58,004 bases of DNA from Psychrobacillus sp. BL-248-WT-3 (GCF_012843435.1 NZ_JABAFC010000023.1:1-58004); one strand, 5' to 3'. Shown: positions 1 to 9,430, counted from the first letter of the stretch. A program made the numbers and translations. Notes: generated by a model not told the origin, from the sequence alone.

Positions 1-172
1 TGTCTTTTACAGAAAAAGCCGAAGGCACTCTCTCCCTAAGGAAGTGAGCGAGAAGCCGGAGGGGCAAAGAGTTCGAGAAAGCAAGGAAGAGAGGCTCGGA
101 GCGTATGGCATACGCGAGAACCGAACGACTGCGGCTGACGAAGAAATCTGCCGCCCATCTGGTTTCGCAGCC

Positions 173-223
173 GCCGATGGTAGTTGGAGGGTCGCCCCTG
201 CAAGAGTAGGACGTCGCTGGGCA
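173..223 (+). pseudogene. Truncated 5S rRNA 3' fragment (copy 1)
   Basis: About 51 bases closely match the 3' part of Bacillales 5S rRNA, ending in GTCGCTGGGCAC. No 5' half of 5S, and hence no partner for the terminal stem, is present upstream, so it cannot form a complete 5S rRNA. It sits directly before a terminator, as the end of a true rrn operon would. Confidence 0.75.
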
Positions 224-230
224 CCAAAAA

Positions 231-265
231 AAGTCATCACCGAGTAATCGGTGATGACTTTTTTG
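231..265 (+). terminator. Intrinsic terminator of unit copy 1
   Basis: Perfect 13-bp stem (AAGTCATCACCGA at 231-243 with its complement at 248-260), GTAA loop, then a T-rich tail. Typical rho-independent terminator. Confidence 0.9.
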
Positions 266-442
266 TTTTGTTTAAAATGAAAAAAAAGCCGAAGGCACTC
301 TCTCTCTAAGCAAGTGGGCGAGAAGCCGGAGGGGCAAAGAGTTCGAGAAAGCAAGGAAGAGAGGATCGGAGCGTATGGCATACGCGAGAACCGAACGACT
401 GCGGCTGACGAAGAAATCTGCCGCCCATCTGGTTTCGCAGCC

Positions 443-493
443 GCCGATGGTAGTTGGAGGGTCGCCCCTGCAAGAGTAGGACGTCGCTGGGCA
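443..493 (+). pseudogene. Truncated 5S rRNA 3' fragment (copy 2)
   Basis: Same 51-base 5S tail as at 173-223, with no visible 5' half. It is a non-functional remnant carried in the tandem unit. Confidence 0.75.
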
Positions 494-500
494 CCAAAGG

Positions 501-535
501 AAGTCGTTACCGAGTAATCGGTGGCGGCTTTTTTG
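501..535 (+). terminator. Intrinsic terminator of unit copy 2
   Basis: Stem AAGTCGTTACCGA / TCGGTGGCGGCTT with GTAA loop and T tail. It differs from copy 1 at several stem positions, yet all 13 pairs remain possible as Watson-Crick or G-U pairs. Confidence 0.85.
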
Positions 536-548
536 TTTTGTCTTTTAC

Positions 549-592
549 AGGAAAAAGCGAAGAGACAAAGGGTTCGAGGGAGCAAGGAAGAA
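549..592 (+). repeat. Third, truncated tandem-unit copy
   Basis: Sequence containing AAAGGGTTCGAGGGAGCAAGGAAGA resembles the spacer segment AAAGAGTTCGAGAAAGCAAGGAAGA of copies 1 and 2, and is preceded by the same GTTTTGTCTTTTACAG boundary seen at the window start. The rest of the unit (5S tail, terminator) is lost. It marks the right edge of the array. Confidence 0.6.
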
Positions 593-720
593 TGTTATAA
601 TAAGAATCAATACAAAAAGGTCAACCAATTTGGGCTGACCTTTAAATACGAACGGCTTAGACTAGTTGTGCCAATGAATTTGTGGGTAAATGGGAAAATA
701 TTTTTGTTAGGAGGTATCTC

Positions 721-876
721 ATGGAACTCATTAATATTGTTGTCGGATTTATAGTATGTATTTGTATTGGGTCTGTATTGAATATACTACTTAAAACAAC
801 TCAAAAAAGAGATTGGCTAATTACATTCTTAATAAGTTTAGTATTATCAATAGCAATAGTGCCTTTGTTAGGTTAA
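721..876 (+). CDS. Small two-helix membrane protein, unknown function
   Basis: A 51-aa protein starting at ATG 721 behind a good AGGAGG ribosome binding site (about 709-715). Two hydrophobic stretches (about residues 3-23 and 33-50) flank a short charged loop (KTTQKRD), so a two-pass membrane protein is likely. A longer frame from 682 lacks a ribosome binding site of its own. I recognise no family. It occupies the place where B. subtilis has csfB/xpaC/yaaN before yaaO; no functional link is visible. Confidence 0.5.
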   Translation: MELINIVVGFIVCICIGSVLNILLKTTQKRDWLITFLISLVLSIAIVPLLG

Positions 877-986
877 CGATTACGGCTATTTTATGGAACT
901 AACACCGTAATTTTTAGCCAAAAAAATTCACTTAAAACCCACTAGGAAAAGTAGAGAGGCAGAAGTTATTTGTTTCGTGCATTTTC

Positions 987-1013
987 AAATCGACTTTTAT
1001 CTTTAACATAGCC
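987..1013. repeat. Possible decayed terminal inverted repeat of the MITE family
   Basis: The reverse complement of this stretch begins GGCTATGTTAAAG and later contains GTCGATTT, resembling the left ends of the elements at 11757 and 36831. No matching second end or target duplication could be found, so it is at most a solo or decayed end. Confidence 0.35.
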
Positions 1014-1133
1014 TTAAAACAAAAATCAATCTCCCGCTAAGTAAGTGTGAAAAAACATAAAAGAGACATGGGAATAGTCCATGTCATCTTGTCTGCAACT
1101 CATTATGTTAAGAATTAACTTTCAGTAGTTTTG

Positions 1134-1664
1134 TTACAGCTCGCAGGTGGACCAATAAATGTGGAAGGGACTACTGGTGCAATTGCTTTTTCCCCAAAGA
1201 GTTTCATCTAAACAATACGTCTGGGCCATAACATTTGCTGGAGTCAACTTCAGGATATCTGATCCGAGTATTACTTCGGGTGTTGGTGCATTAAAAATGG
1301 CTAGTAGATGTGTATGTTTCTCTGTAGCTACTTCATAATGCCACCATCCTTGAGGTACATTTGCTACTTGGCCAGGTGAAAGCGGAAAATGTTGCATTTG
1401 CTTGGTAAAAGGATTCAATAATGAGACGGTTAATGCACCAGAAATACAATAGACAAGCTCGGCAGCATTTTGGTGGTAATGGGGCTCAATCACATTGTTT
1501 GGACTAAGAAAAATATCAAGTAAAGATACATTGTCTAGTGTGTTTAATTGCTGAATCCCTAAAACATTAATAAAGTTTTGGCTATCTTTTTTAAACAAGG
1601 TACTTGTGTTCACATCAAAAGTGAATTGAGCGGATGGGGAGGTGTAGTCAAACGGGAAAACCAT
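1134..1664 (-). CDS. Cupin-domain protein
   Basis: A 176-aa protein with a single cupin fold: the motif PHYHQNAAELVYCISG (metal-binding His, His, Glu of cupin motif 1) and the later GWWHYEVATEKHTHLLAIF (motif 2 His). This resembles oxalate-decarboxylase/germin-like small cupins. Substrate unknown; the metal ligands look intact, so an enzyme or small-molecule-binding role is possible. The start at 1664 is chosen because AAAGGAG lies 7 nt upstream; the frame extends to 1754 but that ATG has no ribosome binding site. It is monocistronic, divergent from the yaaO operon, and not part of the conserved B. subtilis order here. Confidence 0.75.
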   Translation of the reverse strand: MVFPFDYTSPSAQFTFDVNTSTLFKKDSQNFINVLGIQQLNTLDNVSLLDIFLSPNNVIEPHYHQNAAELVYCISGALTVSLLNPFTKQMQHFPLSPGQVANVPQGWWHYEVATEKHTHLLAIFNAPTPEVILGSDILKLTPANVMAQTYCLDETLWGKSNCTSSPFHIYWSTCEL

Positions 1665-1897
1665 AGAGCAACTCCTTTCTATATCGTCATTGCTATACAT
1701 TCTCCGCATAATATGTGTGAATCCAATTTGTTGTGCAGTAGGAGCTATATTCATACAATAAAATAATTTCCCGGAAAATAAATATTTAATAAAGTTCTGC
1801 CCTTTCTGTCCAAAAATAGGTGCAAACCATCTATCCTTATCTCATGTCTTATTTCATGTATAATAGAAAGATAATAAAGTTTGGTGAGGTATAAGAA

Positions 1898-3319
1898 ATG
1901 CATGAAAAACGACCTTTAGTAGAAGCGCTTGAAAAATTTCATAGTCAAAAGAATATCTCCTTTCATGTACCAGGACATAAACATGGGGTGTTATCCAATC
2001 TTCCTGAGGTTATTAAGGACGCCTTATCCTATGACCTTACAGAACTTAAAGGCTTAGATGACTTACATCATCCAGAAGAAGCGATTAAAGAAGCGGAAGA
2101 ATTGTTAGCCTCTACATACGGGGCAAAAAAAAGTTATTTTCTTGTCAATGGAACGACTGTTGGGAATTTAGCTATGCTATATACAACATGCCAGTATGGA
2201 GAACAGTTAATAGTACAGAGGAATGCTCACAAGTCAATTTTTCATGCAATCGAGCTAGTAGGTGTTGAACCTATCTTTGTCACACCAGAATGGGATTCTC
2301 GCACAAAGACAACAACCTTTGTTTCTGCCAACACCATTAAAAGCGCAATAGAAGAGTTTCCTTTAGTAAAAGGTGTTCTACTCACTTACCCAACTTACTA
2401 TGGAATGGCTTCTAATGAAATAAAAGAGATTATCGATTATTGCCATACAAAAGGTATTCCAGTTCTAGTAGACGAAGCACATGGGGCACATTTTAAGGCA
2501 AACAGCGGTTTTCCATTATCTGCTCTTGATTACGGTGCAGATATAGTAGTACAATCTGCACACAAAACATTACCATCTATGACAATGGGTTCGTACTTAC
2601 ATATGAATTCTTCTATTATAAAAGTTTCTCAAGTAAACAAGTATTTAAGGATGCTTCAATCAAGCAGTCCTTCTTATTTATTAATGGCATCCTTAGATGA
2701 TGCAAGAAGCTATGTACAAAGATACAATGAAATGGATTTCAAACAGTTATTATATAAAAGAGATTTGTTCATTCAGGCACTCCAAACGATTAAGCTAGTG
2801 GAAGTAATAGAAGTAAATGATCCACTGAAATTACTAATACGTGTTGGGAGCTATTCTGGTTTTCAAGTTCAACAGGCTTTAGAAGCACAACATGTATATG
2901 CGGAGCTTGCGGATACTTATCAGGTACTAATAATTCTTCCTTTGCTAAAAAAGGACCAAGACTACCCTTTTGCAGAAGTAAGAAAACGAATTAAAATGGC
3001 CGTAGATGAGCTTAAAAAAGAAACACCGATAATTCCTAAAGATATAAGAAATAAATCGTTTAAATCTGTTTCTACGATTGAAATGAATATGAGCCTCTTA
3101 AATGAGAAAAAAGGCGAGTGGGTTCCCTATGTTCGCTCCATAGGAAGAATAGCTAAAGGAATACTCATTCCGTATCCACCGGGAGTACCATTGTTCATTC
3201 CAGGAGAAAAGATTACGATTTCTATGTTAACTGAACTGGAGGAATGGATTGATAAAGGAGCTACCTTCCAGGGGGATCATAGACTCGATGAAAAGCTAAT
3301 TTATGTTGTGGAGGATTAA
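1898..3319 (+). CDS. yaaO: Orn/Lys/Arg decarboxylase family protein (YaaO-like)
   Basis: A 473-aa, PLP-dependent fold-type I decarboxylase of the short Bacillus type (no N-terminal wing domain). Features are HVPGHKHG near residues 23-30, a DEAHGAH motif that contacts the cofactor, and the Schiff-base Lys in SAHKTLPS (Lys 223). The family makes polyamines or diamines from basic amino acids; the substrate of this one cannot be read from sequence. A possible -10 TATAAT lies at 1859. Two bases separate it from tmk, whose ribosome binding site is in the end of this gene, so the two are probably cotranscribed as in B. subtilis. Confidence 0.88.
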   Translation: MHEKRPLVEALEKFHSQKNISFHVPGHKHGVLSNLPEVIKDALSYDLTELKGLDDLHHPEEAIKEAEELLASTYGAKKSYFLVNGTTVGNLAMLYTTCQYGEQLIVQRNAHKSIFHAIELVGVEPIFVTPEWDSRTKTTTFVSANTIKSAIEEFPLVKGVLLTYPTYYGMASNEIKEIIDYCHTKGIPVLVDEAHGAHFKANSGFPLSALDYGADIVVQSAHKTLPSMTMGSYLHMNSSIIKVSQVNKYLRMLQSSSPSYLLMASLDDARSYVQRYNEMDFKQLLYKRDLFIQALQTIKLVEVIEVNDPLKLLIRVGSYSGFQVQQALEAQHVYAELADTYQVLIILPLLKKDQDYPFAEVRKRIKMAVDELKKETPIIPKDIRNKSFKSVSTIEMNMSLLNEKKGEWVPYVRSIGRIAKGILIPYPPGVPLFIPGEKITISMLTELEEWIDKGATFQGDHRLDEKLIYVVED

Positions 3320-3321
3320 TA

Positions 3322-3963
3322 GTGCAAAAAAAAGGGTATTTTATAACAAGCGAGGGTCCAGAAGGTGCAGGCAAGACAACTGTCATGCAATTACTTGGAA
3401 AAAGATTAATGGAAGAGGGCTTTGAAGTCGTGATGACAAGAGAGCCTGGAGGCATTAATATCTCGGAGAAAATAAGAGGAATAATTTTAGATAACGAGCA
3501 TACAATGATGGATAGCCGTACGGAGGCATTATTATATGCTGCAGCAAGGAGACAGCATTTAGTTGAAAAAGTTTTGCCTGCTCTAGAAGCTGGTAAAATT
3601 GTTATTTGTGATCGTTTTATTGATAGTTCGCTTGCATATCAAGGACATGCAAGAGGAATAGGGGTAGAAGAAATATTAGCAATCAATCAATTTGCAATTG
3701 GACAGACTATGCCCGACCGCACGATTCTTTTTGATATAGAACCTAGTGTTGGGTTAGAAAGAATTAATGCACATAGCAGTAGAGAAAAAAACAGGCTAGA
3801 TGTGGAGAGTCTTCAATTTCATGAAAAGGTTAGAGAAGGCTACCTTAACTTAGTAAAACAATATCCAGACAGAATTAAAGTAATAGATGCTTCTCAAAAG
3901 CTCGAAGAAGTATTAGAAGATACCTATAAAGTAGTAAAAATGGAATTAGAAATTTTTAGGTAA
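3322..3963 (+). CDS. tmk: Thymidylate kinase
   Basis: 213 aa, the usual length. It phosphorylates dTMP to dTDP for dTTP synthesis in the cytoplasm. A P-loop (GPEGAGKT, residues 12-19), the [12 protein letters not shown] substrate motif and the SREKNRLD lid region are visible. It starts at GTG 3322 with GGAGG in the tail of yaaO. It is followed by darA after about 50 nt. The order tmk-darA-yaaR-holB is the conserved Bacillales replication cluster. Confidence 0.97.
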   Translation: MQKKGYFITSEGPEGAGKTTVMQLLGKRLMEEGFEVVMTREPGGINISEKIRGIILDNEHTMMDSRTEALLYAAARRQHLVEKVLPALEAGKIVICDRFIDSSLAYQGHARGIGVEEILAINQFAIGQTMPDRTILFDIEPSVGLERINAHSSREKNRLDVESLQFHEKVREGYLNLVKQYPDRIKVIDASQKLEEVLEDTYKVVKMELEIFR

Positions 3964-4006
3964 TTAATGCTATAATAAAATAAACAGAATAGAAAAGTGG
4001 GAGTGA

Positions 4007-4342
<336 letters not shown>

Positions 4343-4366
4343 TAATGAAGGAAAGGATCGAAAAAT

Positions 4367-4807
4367 TTGAAGATAAATCAAGATGTACGAGTAGGGATAG
4401 ATAAGATACGCAAGGATACTATGCAGAACAATATTCAATCTGCAAAGTTTGGGCAAATGATTACAAAGCAGGATCAGCGGATGCAAACCGAAGCCTTAAC
4501 GAAACTGTTAGGAGATATTACGACAGCAGGAGATCGTTTAGCAAGGTCTAGAAATCTACGTGATATGGCTAAGTTTAAAATGCTGATTAAAAAGTTTCTA
4601 GAGGAAGCTGTAGATTTTGGAATGGGATTAAAGCAATCTCATACATGGAATCGATTTGGTGAAGGAAGAAAGTTAAAAATCGTAGAGACTATAGATGAAA
4701 AATTGGTAGAGCTAGCAGAAGAAATTCTGAGCCAAGAAAAAAGCTCTATAGAATTACTAGATAAAATAGGCGAAATTAAAGGATTACTTATTAATCTATA
4801 TACGTAA
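4367..4807 (+). CDS. yaaR: YaaR family protein (DUF327)
   Basis: 146 aa, mostly helical and charged, no membrane segment. It matches the DUF327 family by the DRLARSRN-LRDMAKFKMLIKKFLEEAV region and the HTWNRFGEGRKLKIVETID stretch. The molecular role of the family is unknown. TTG start at 4367 with AAGGAAAGG upstream. An intrinsic terminator follows at 4811-4848, so expression of holB downstream is at least partly separate. Confidence 0.85.
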   Translation: MKINQDVRVGIDKIRKDTMQNNIQSAKFGQMITKQDQRMQTEALTKLLGDITTAGDRLARSRNLRDMAKFKMLIKKFLEEAVDFGMGLKQSHTWNRFGEGRKLKIVETIDEKLVELAEEILSQEKSSIELLDKIGEIKGLLINLYT

Positions 4808-4810
4808 TGT

Positions 4811-4848
4811 TCCCGTGTTATCGCACCGTGCGAGACACGGGATTTTTT
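4811..4848 (+). terminator. Intrinsic terminator after yaaR
   Basis: TCCCGTGT (4811-4818) pairs with ACACGGGA (4835-4842), followed by six T. It lies between yaaR and the holB ribosome binding site at 4852. Confidence 0.85.
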
Positions 4849-4865
4849 AGAGAGGTGGAACCACT

Positions 4866-5882
4866 ATGAGCATGGAAGAAGAATGGTCCATTCAAGGAAT
4901 AGAAAAAATACAACCTACTGCTATTAAACAAATCCAATCTATAGTAGCCAAAAATCGTATTGGACATGCCTACATTATTGAAGGTGCTAATGGTACAGGG
5001 AAAACGAAAGTTATGCAATTTTTTGTACAGCTTATGTTTTGCGAAAATTCGACAGAAAATGTTCCATGTGAAACATGTCGAAACTGTAAAAGATTAAAAT
5101 CATCTAATCATTTGAACATTACTCAACTGGAACCAGATGGTCAAAATATAAAAAGAAATCAAATAGATGAATTAATACATGAGATGAGCAAAACCTCTAT
5201 TGAAAGAGGAAGAAAGGTTTATGTAATACATGAAGCAGATCGATTGAACACAAGCTCCTCTAATACATTACTTAAATTTTTAGAGGAGCCTCAGAGCGAA
5301 ATTACTGCCATTCTATTGACCGATAAGATGCATGCCTTATTACCAACAATACGGTCCAGATGTCAGCATATAGGCTTAGCCACCATGCCACAGGGAGTAT
5401 TAAAAAAGAAGTTAATGGAAGAGGGAATTACTGATTCAATGGCTTCTACAGTTAGTAGAATGACGAATCAAGTAGAAGAAGCTCTAATTTTAGCGAAAGA
5501 CGAGCAATTTGGACTTGCAAGGAAATCAGTGATAAAATTGGTGGAAGCAAGTGAAAAAAGTGTTCAGGATGCGCTTATGTGCATACATGAAGATTTTGGT
5601 CCCTTGCTAAAAGAAAAGGAAAGTGCAGAACAAGTATTAGATTTACTACTATTTGCTTATCGTGATATAGTAGCTATAAAAGCAACTCCACTCGCAGTTT
5701 GTACCTATCCAGATATGATTTCATTCTGGAAACAGATAGCATTACAAAAGACGTATGAGCAATTGTCTAAACAGTTAGAATTGATTTTAGATGCAAAGCA
5801 AAATTTGCATAGAAATATGAACCGGACACTGATGATGGAGCAGCTGATGCTTAACCTGCAGGAGGGGTATAGTTTTGTATAA
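4866..5882 (+). CDS. holB: DNA polymerase III subunit delta'
   Basis: 338-aa clamp-loader subunit. It has a Walker A (GANGTGKT, residues 40-47), a four-Cys zinc module (Cys 59, 68, 71, 74) and the sensor/SRC-type motif in PTIRSRCQHIGL. The AAA+ delta' subunit acts with DnaX and delta to load the sliding clamp at the fork. Ribosome binding site GAGGTGG at 4852. It overlaps ricT by 8 nt, indicating translational coupling. Confidence 0.95.
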   Translation: MSMEEEWSIQGIEKIQPTAIKQIQSIVAKNRIGHAYIIEGANGTGKTKVMQFFVQLMFCENSTENVPCETCRNCKRLKSSNHLNITQLEPDGQNIKRNQIDELIHEMSKTSIERGRKVYVIHEADRLNTSSSNTLLKFLEEPQSEITAILLTDKMHALLPTIRSRCQHIGLATMPQGVLKKKLMEEGITDSMASTVSRMTNQVEEALILAKDEQFGLARKSVIKLVEASEKSVQDALMCIHEDFGPLLKEKESAEQVLDLLLFAYRDIVAIKATPLAVCTYPDMISFWKQIALQKTYEQLSKQLELILDAKQNLHRNMNRTLMMEQLMLNLQEGYSFV

Positions 5883-6690
5883 TGTTGTAGGAGTCCGCTT
5901 TAAGAAAGCGGGTAAAATATATTATTTTGATCCAGTAGACTACGCTTTAGAGAAAGATGACTATGTAATTGTTGAAACTGCTCGTGGCGTAGAATATGGG
6001 AAAGTCGTCGTACCTATTAAACAAGTAGGAGAAAACGATGTCGTTTTACCGTTGAAGCAAGTAGTCCGTCCTTCTACTGAGAAGGACAAAATCCAAGTGG
6101 AAGAAAATCGTTTAGAATCGGCCCAGGCATTAGCATTGGGAACCGAAAAAATATTACAAAGAGAATTAGAGATGAAGCTTGTAGACGTTGAATATACATT
6201 CGACCGAAACAAAATTATCTTCTATTTCACGGCGGAGGGTCGAGTAGACTTTCGTGACTTAGTAAAGGATCTTGCTTCTGTATTTAGAACTCGTATTGAA
6301 CTCAGACAAATAGGGGTGCGAGATGAGGCAAAAATGCTTGGTGGTATTGGTCCTTGTGGAAGAATGCTTTGCTGTTCAACCTTTTTAGGTGATTTTGAGC
6401 CAGTATCTATTAAGATGGCAAAAGATCAAAACCTATCATTGAATCCTTCTAAGATTTCCGGATTGTGCGGACGTCTAATGTGCTGCTTAAAGTATGAAAA
6501 TGACGAATATGAGGCTGCAAGAGAGCAAATGCCTGACATTGGTGATAAAATTGAGACACCAGATGGATTCGGAAAAGTGGTCAGCATGAATATTTTAGAG
6601 AGAATTTTACGTATTGAGTTAAGTGATCCACTTCGTATATTAGACTATACGTTAGATGAGGTTGTAAACTATGCTAAAAATCCAGTATAA
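5875..6690 (+). CDS. ricT: RicT (YaaT, PSP1-domain) RNA-maturation cofactor
   Basis: 271 aa with the PSP1 C-terminal fold. Cys 161, 166, 167, 198, 203 and 204 (CGRMLCC and CGRLMCC) are the cysteines known to help hold [4Fe-4S] clusters in the RicA-RicF-RicT (Y-complex), which works with RNase Y and promotes competence and sporulation. TTG start at 5875 behind GGAGGGG inside holB. yabA follows 24-27 nt downstream. Confidence 0.94.
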   Translation: MYNVVGVRFKKAGKIYYFDPVDYALEKDDYVIVETARGVEYGKVVVPIKQVGENDVVLPLKQVVRPSTEKDKIQVEENRLESAQALALGTEKILQRELEMKLVDVEYTFDRNKIIFYFTAEGRVDFRDLVKDLASVFRTRIELRQIGVRDEAKMLGGIGPCGRMLCCSTFLGDFEPVSIKMAKDQNLSLNPSKISGLCGRLMCCLKYENDEYEAAREQMPDIGDKIETPDGFGKVVSMNILERILRIELSDPLRILDYTLDEVVNYAKNPV

Positions 6691-6717
6691 TGGACGGGGC
6701 AATGAGGTGAATAGGTG

Positions 6718-7071
6718 ATGGACCGTAATTTTTTTGATACAATTATAGAATTTGAAAAACAGTTAGAGTCCACGCAGCTCCAATTTCGCGCTTTGAAAGA
6801 ATTTGTAGCGATTATGATAGAAGAACGTCAAGCGTTACAAGAAGAGAACAATCATTTAAGACAAAGACTTGATGAAATACATGGAAAAGAAGTAATGGAC
6901 GAAAAGATACGAGAAAAACGATTAAACAAGGCAGATATAGGTGAAGGCTATGATAACCTAGCAAGGCTTTATCAGGAAGGTTACCATGTATGTCATGTTC
7001 ATTTCGGAAGCGCTCGGAAGGAAGAAGATTGTTTATTTTGCTTATCTTTTTTAAATAAACAAAATGTCTAA
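6718..7071 (+). CDS. yabA: Replication initiation control protein YabA
   Basis: 117 aa. The N-terminal helix (about 1-55) forms the coiled-coil tetramerisation domain; the C-terminal zinc domain shows His 90, Cys 92, Cys 105 and Cys 108. YabA binds DnaA and DnaN and restrains initiation at oriC. ATG 6718 is preferred over GTG 6715 because GAGGTGA ends 7 nt before it. A terminator follows at 7078-7113. Confidence 0.94.
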   Translation: MDRNFFDTIIEFEKQLESTQLQFRALKEFVAIMIEERQALQEENNHLRQRLDEIHGKEVMDEKIREKRLNKADIGEGYDNLARLYQEGYHVCHVHFGSARKEEDCLFCLSFLNKQNV

Positions 7072-7077
7072 TCAATT

Positions 7078-7115
7078 GACTGATGCCACTCCATAGGTGG
7101 GTGTCAGTCTTTTGT
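7078..7115 (+). terminator. Intrinsic terminator after yabA
   Basis: GACTGATGCCACTCC pairs with GGTGGGTGTCAGTC around an ATA loop, followed by a T-rich tail. It separates yabA from trmN6. Confidence 0.8.
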
Positions 7116-7133
7116 TTTATGGAGGTTTAAGTT

Positions 7134-7880
7134 ATGGAGCAATGGCTAAAGGATGATGAAAGGCTAGACTATTTATTGGCAGAGGATTTAAGAATTATAC
7201 AAAGCCCTTCTGTTTTCTCCTTTTCCTTAGATGCAGTTTTATTAGCAAGATTTACATATGTCCCTTTTAAAAGAGGAAAAATGGTAGATCTATGTACGGG
7301 AAATGGAGCTATTCCTCTTTTCCTAAGTGCACGATCACAAGCTGAAATAGTGGGGATTGAATTGCAGGAAAGGTTAGCTGATATGGCAACGAGAAGTGTC
7401 GAGTATAACAAGCTAACAGAACAAATTCATATTATGCAAGATAATGTTATAGGTATAGCAAGTAAAATTGGAACTGAAAAATATGATGTGGTAACCTGTA
7501 ATCCTCCTTATTTTCCAGCACATGAAGCAAGTGACAAAAATCTCAAGGAACATCTAGCTATTGCAAGGCATGAGATACATCTTACCTTGGAAGAAGCGGT
7601 GCAATCAGCGAGTGAGCTACTCAAACAGGGAGGGAAAGCGGCATTTGTGCATCGCCCTGGTAGGTTGTTAGATATTGTCACCTCTATGCGAGCCAACCGA
7701 CTAGAGCCAAAACGTATTCGGTTTGTTTATCCCAAAAAAGGTAAGGAAGCTAATACATTATTGATCGAGGCTATTAAGGATGGAAAACCAGATTTGAAAA
7801 TTTTACCTCCTCTTTATGTGTACGGAGAAGATGGACAATACACAGATGAGGTTAAAGAGATGCTGTATGGAGACAAATAA
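7134..7880 (+). CDS. trmN6: tRNA1(Val) (adenine37-N6)-methyltransferase-like (YabB)
   Basis: 248-aa Rossmann-fold SAM-dependent methyltransferase. Motif I is [14 protein letters not shown] and the catalytic NPPY motif begins at Asn 123, typical for N6-adenine methylation. By family it methylates A37 of a tRNA. Ribosome binding site GGAGG precedes ATG 7134. It overlaps the GIY-YIG gene by 14 nt. Confidence 0.9.
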   Translation: MEQWLKDDERLDYLLAEDLRIIQSPSVFSFSLDAVLLARFTYVPFKRGKMVDLCTGNGAIPLFLSARSQAEIVGIELQERLADMATRSVEYNKLTEQIHIMQDNVIGIASKIGTEKYDVVTCNPPYFPAHEASDKNLKEHLAIARHEIHLTLEEAVQSASELLKQGGKAAFVHRPGRLLDIVTSMRANRLEPKRIRFVYPKKGKEANTLLIEAIKDGKPDLKILPPLYVYGEDGQYTDEVKEMLYGDK

Positions 7881-8157
7881 AGAGCATACTTTTTATGTAT
7901 TACAATGTAATGACGGCTCCTACTATGCTGGTTATACAAATGATTTGTTTAAGCGTATCAAGGTTCATAATGAAGGAAAAGGAGCAAAGTACACGAGGGC
8001 AAGACTCCCAGTTAAGTGTATTTATAAGGAAATTTTTGAGTCAAAACAAGAGGCAATGCAGGCAGAATATGCTTTTAAGCAACTTACAAGAAAACAAAAA
8101 ATAGCTCATATGAGAGGTGAGTCAGCAAATGAATTCACAAAAATCAACAGAACATGA
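7867..8157 (+). CDS. yazA: GIY-YIG domain protein (YazA)
   Basis: 96-aa stand-alone GIY-YIG nuclease fold of the UPF0213 type: [19 protein letters not shown] carries the motif (here Y-V-L and Y-A-G), followed by [14 protein letters not shown]. Cellular role unknown. The frame opens at 7816, but alignment to the family favours ATG 7867, inside the end of trmN6 (coupled translation, weak ribosome binding site). It overlaps rsmI by 29 nt. Confidence 0.88.
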   Translation: METNKEHTFYVLQCNDGSYYAGYTNDLFKRIKVHNEGKGAKYTRARLPVKCIYKEIFESKQEAMQAEYAFKQLTRKQKIAHMRGESANEFTKINRT

Positions 8158-9001
8158 AAACAGTAGTTGTTTGTATTTAGTAGCTACCCCAATAGGTAAC
8201 CTAGAGGATATGACTATGCGTGCTATTCGTATTTTGAAGGAAGTCGACTATATAGCAGCAGAAGATACTAGGAATACGAAGAAGTTATGTAACTATTTTG
8301 AGATATCTACTCCCTTAACAAGCTATCATGACCATAACCAGCTAGCTGGTGGAGAGAAAATATTAGAAATATTGAGGGATGGGAAACAAGTTGCATTGGT
8401 AAGTGATGCTGGTCTACCGTGCATCTCAGATCCAGGAGCGGATATTGCTGCAAAAGCAATAGCAGAAGGATTTGCAGTGGTACCCGTTCCAGGAGCAAAT
8501 GCTGCTATAAGTGCTCTAATAGCCTCAGGAATGATTACGCAACCGTTCTTTTTTTACGGATTCCTTAGCAGAAATAAGAAGGAAAGAAAAGCGGAAATTA
8601 CAACACTAGAAAAGAGACAAGAAACAATTCTATTATATGAGTCTCCTCACCGTCTGAAGGAATCTTTAAAAGATATGCAAGCAATTATGGATGGAACACG
8701 TCAAATTGTATTAGCGAGAGAGCTTACAAAGAAATTTGAGGAATTTTTAAGAGGTACAATAGACGAAGCGGTCGAATGGGCAGAAACAAATGAAATTCGT
8801 GGTGAATTTTGTATAGTGCTTGCTGGCAATGAAGCTAAAGAAGAAATAGAAGAAGCTTGGTGGAAAGATTTAAGCATTGAAGAACATGTCGAGCATTTAA
8901 TACAGGAAAAGCAACTGAAATCAAAGGATGCGATTAAAGAAGTTTCCATTCAACGAGGGTTACCTAAAAGAGAGGTTTACCAAAGTTATCACGTAGAATA
9001 G
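8129..9001 (+). CDS. rsmI: 16S rRNA (cytidine1402-2'-O)-methyltransferase
   Basis: 290-aa tetrapyrrole-methylase-fold enzyme; with SAM it 2'-O-methylates C1402 in the decoding centre. N-terminal [24 protein letters not shown] and [13 protein letters not shown] motifs are diagnostic. ATG 8129 follows GAGAGGTGA by 8 nt, which is better than GTG 8117. It is the last gene of the plus-strand cluster, ending at a bidirectional terminator shared with abrB. Confidence 0.95.
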   Translation: MNSQKSTEHENSSCLYLVATPIGNLEDMTMRAIRILKEVDYIAAEDTRNTKKLCNYFEISTPLTSYHDHNQLAGGEKILEILRDGKQVALVSDAGLPCISDPGADIAAKAIAEGFAVVPVPGANAAISALIASGMITQPFFFYGFLSRNKKERKAEITTLEKRQETILLYESPHRLKESLKDMQAIMDGTRQIVLARELTKKFEEFLRGTIDEAVEWAETNEIRGEFCIVLAGNEAKEEIEEAWWKDLSIEEHVEHLIQEKQLKSKDAIKEVSIQRGLPKREVYQSYHVE

Positions 9002-9084
9002 CGAAATTTCCCTAGCTATGAAATCGATTGAGTAGGGGATCGATTCTTATATAACCTCATGGCATATTTTAAAGTTCAAAGGTT

Positions 9085-9116
9085 AAAAAAAACATCCGTC
9101 TGCACGGATGTTTTTT
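9085..9116. terminator. Bidirectional terminator between rsmI and abrB
   Basis: Stem AACATCCGT (9091-9099) / ACGGATGTT (9104-9112), flanked by A8 on the left and T6 on the right, so it can end both converging transcripts. Confidence 0.9.
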
Positions 9117-9121
9117 AGTTC

Positions 9122-9397
9122 TTATTTTAAGCTGCTTTGAATTTCTTTAATTAATTGTTCTGCACCTTCTGGGCTTAAAATTAATTTGCCCCCAACAAGA
9201 CGAAGATTTTCATCTGATACTTCACCAGTAACTGCACAAGTCATGTTTGGCATATATTTTTTTAAGATGATTTTATCATCGTCAACATATATTTCAAGCG
9301 CATCTTTTTCTGCTATACCTAGTGTACGACGAAGTTCAATAGGAATAACAACGCGTCCTAACTCATCAACTTTACGAACTATACCTGTAGATTTCAT
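9122..9397 (-). CDS. abrB: Transition-state regulator AbrB
   Basis: 91-aa AbrB with the swapped-hairpin DNA-binding domain (MKSTGIVRKVDELGRVVIP..LRRTLGI) and the C-terminal multimerisation region containing the MTCAVTGEVS Cys. It represses post-exponential genes during growth. The start at 9397 has GAGAGGAGA upstream; an upstream in-frame ATG at 9448 is not supported. It is divergent from metG. The promoter and two Spo0A boxes lie at 9431-9497. Confidence 0.96.
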   Translation of the reverse strand: MKSTGIVRKVDELGRVVIPIELRRTLGIAEKDALEIYVDDDKIILKKYMPNMTCAVTGEVSDENLRLVGGKLILSPEGAEQLIKEIQSSLK

Positions 9398-9430
9398 TAT
9401 TAAAGTTTCTCCTCTCAAGAGTGTATATTT

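Larger units (their letters stand above)
13..265 (+). repeat. Tandem unit copy 1: spacer + 5S rRNA 3' tail + terminator
   Basis: First complete copy of a 270-bp tandem unit. The last part (about 173-223) matches the 3' portion of a Gram-positive 5S rRNA (the segment containing the typical GCCGATGGTAGTTGG and AAGAGTAGGACGTCGC stretches), while the 5' half of 5S is replaced by unrelated spacer containing a GCGTAT/ATACGC hairpin. It is followed by a strong intrinsic terminator. The window's first 12 bases match the tail of the next unit, so the array extends upstream. This is not a functional 5S gene. In B. subtilis an rRNA operon lies a few genes before the yaaO-tmk block, which fits an rrn-derived origin; the duplication mechanism is inference. 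Confidence 0.8.
283..535 (+). repeat. Tandem unit copy 2: spacer + 5S rRNA 3' tail + terminator
   Basis: Second copy, offset exactly 270 bp from copy 1 and nearly identical to it through the spacer and 5S tail (only scattered single-base differences, for example GGCTCGG versus GGATCGG). The 5S-like fragment is at 443-493 and the terminator at 501-535. High identity suggests recent duplication or gene conversion. Minus-strand open frames across both copies arise from the repeat and are not supported as genes. Confidence 0.8.

Noticed and set aside
7-585. 192-aa minus-strand frame with an internal repeat
   Set aside because: It spans two copies of a non-coding tandem unit including 5S fragments and terminators; its repeat structure is that of the DNA, and no ribosome binding site is seen.
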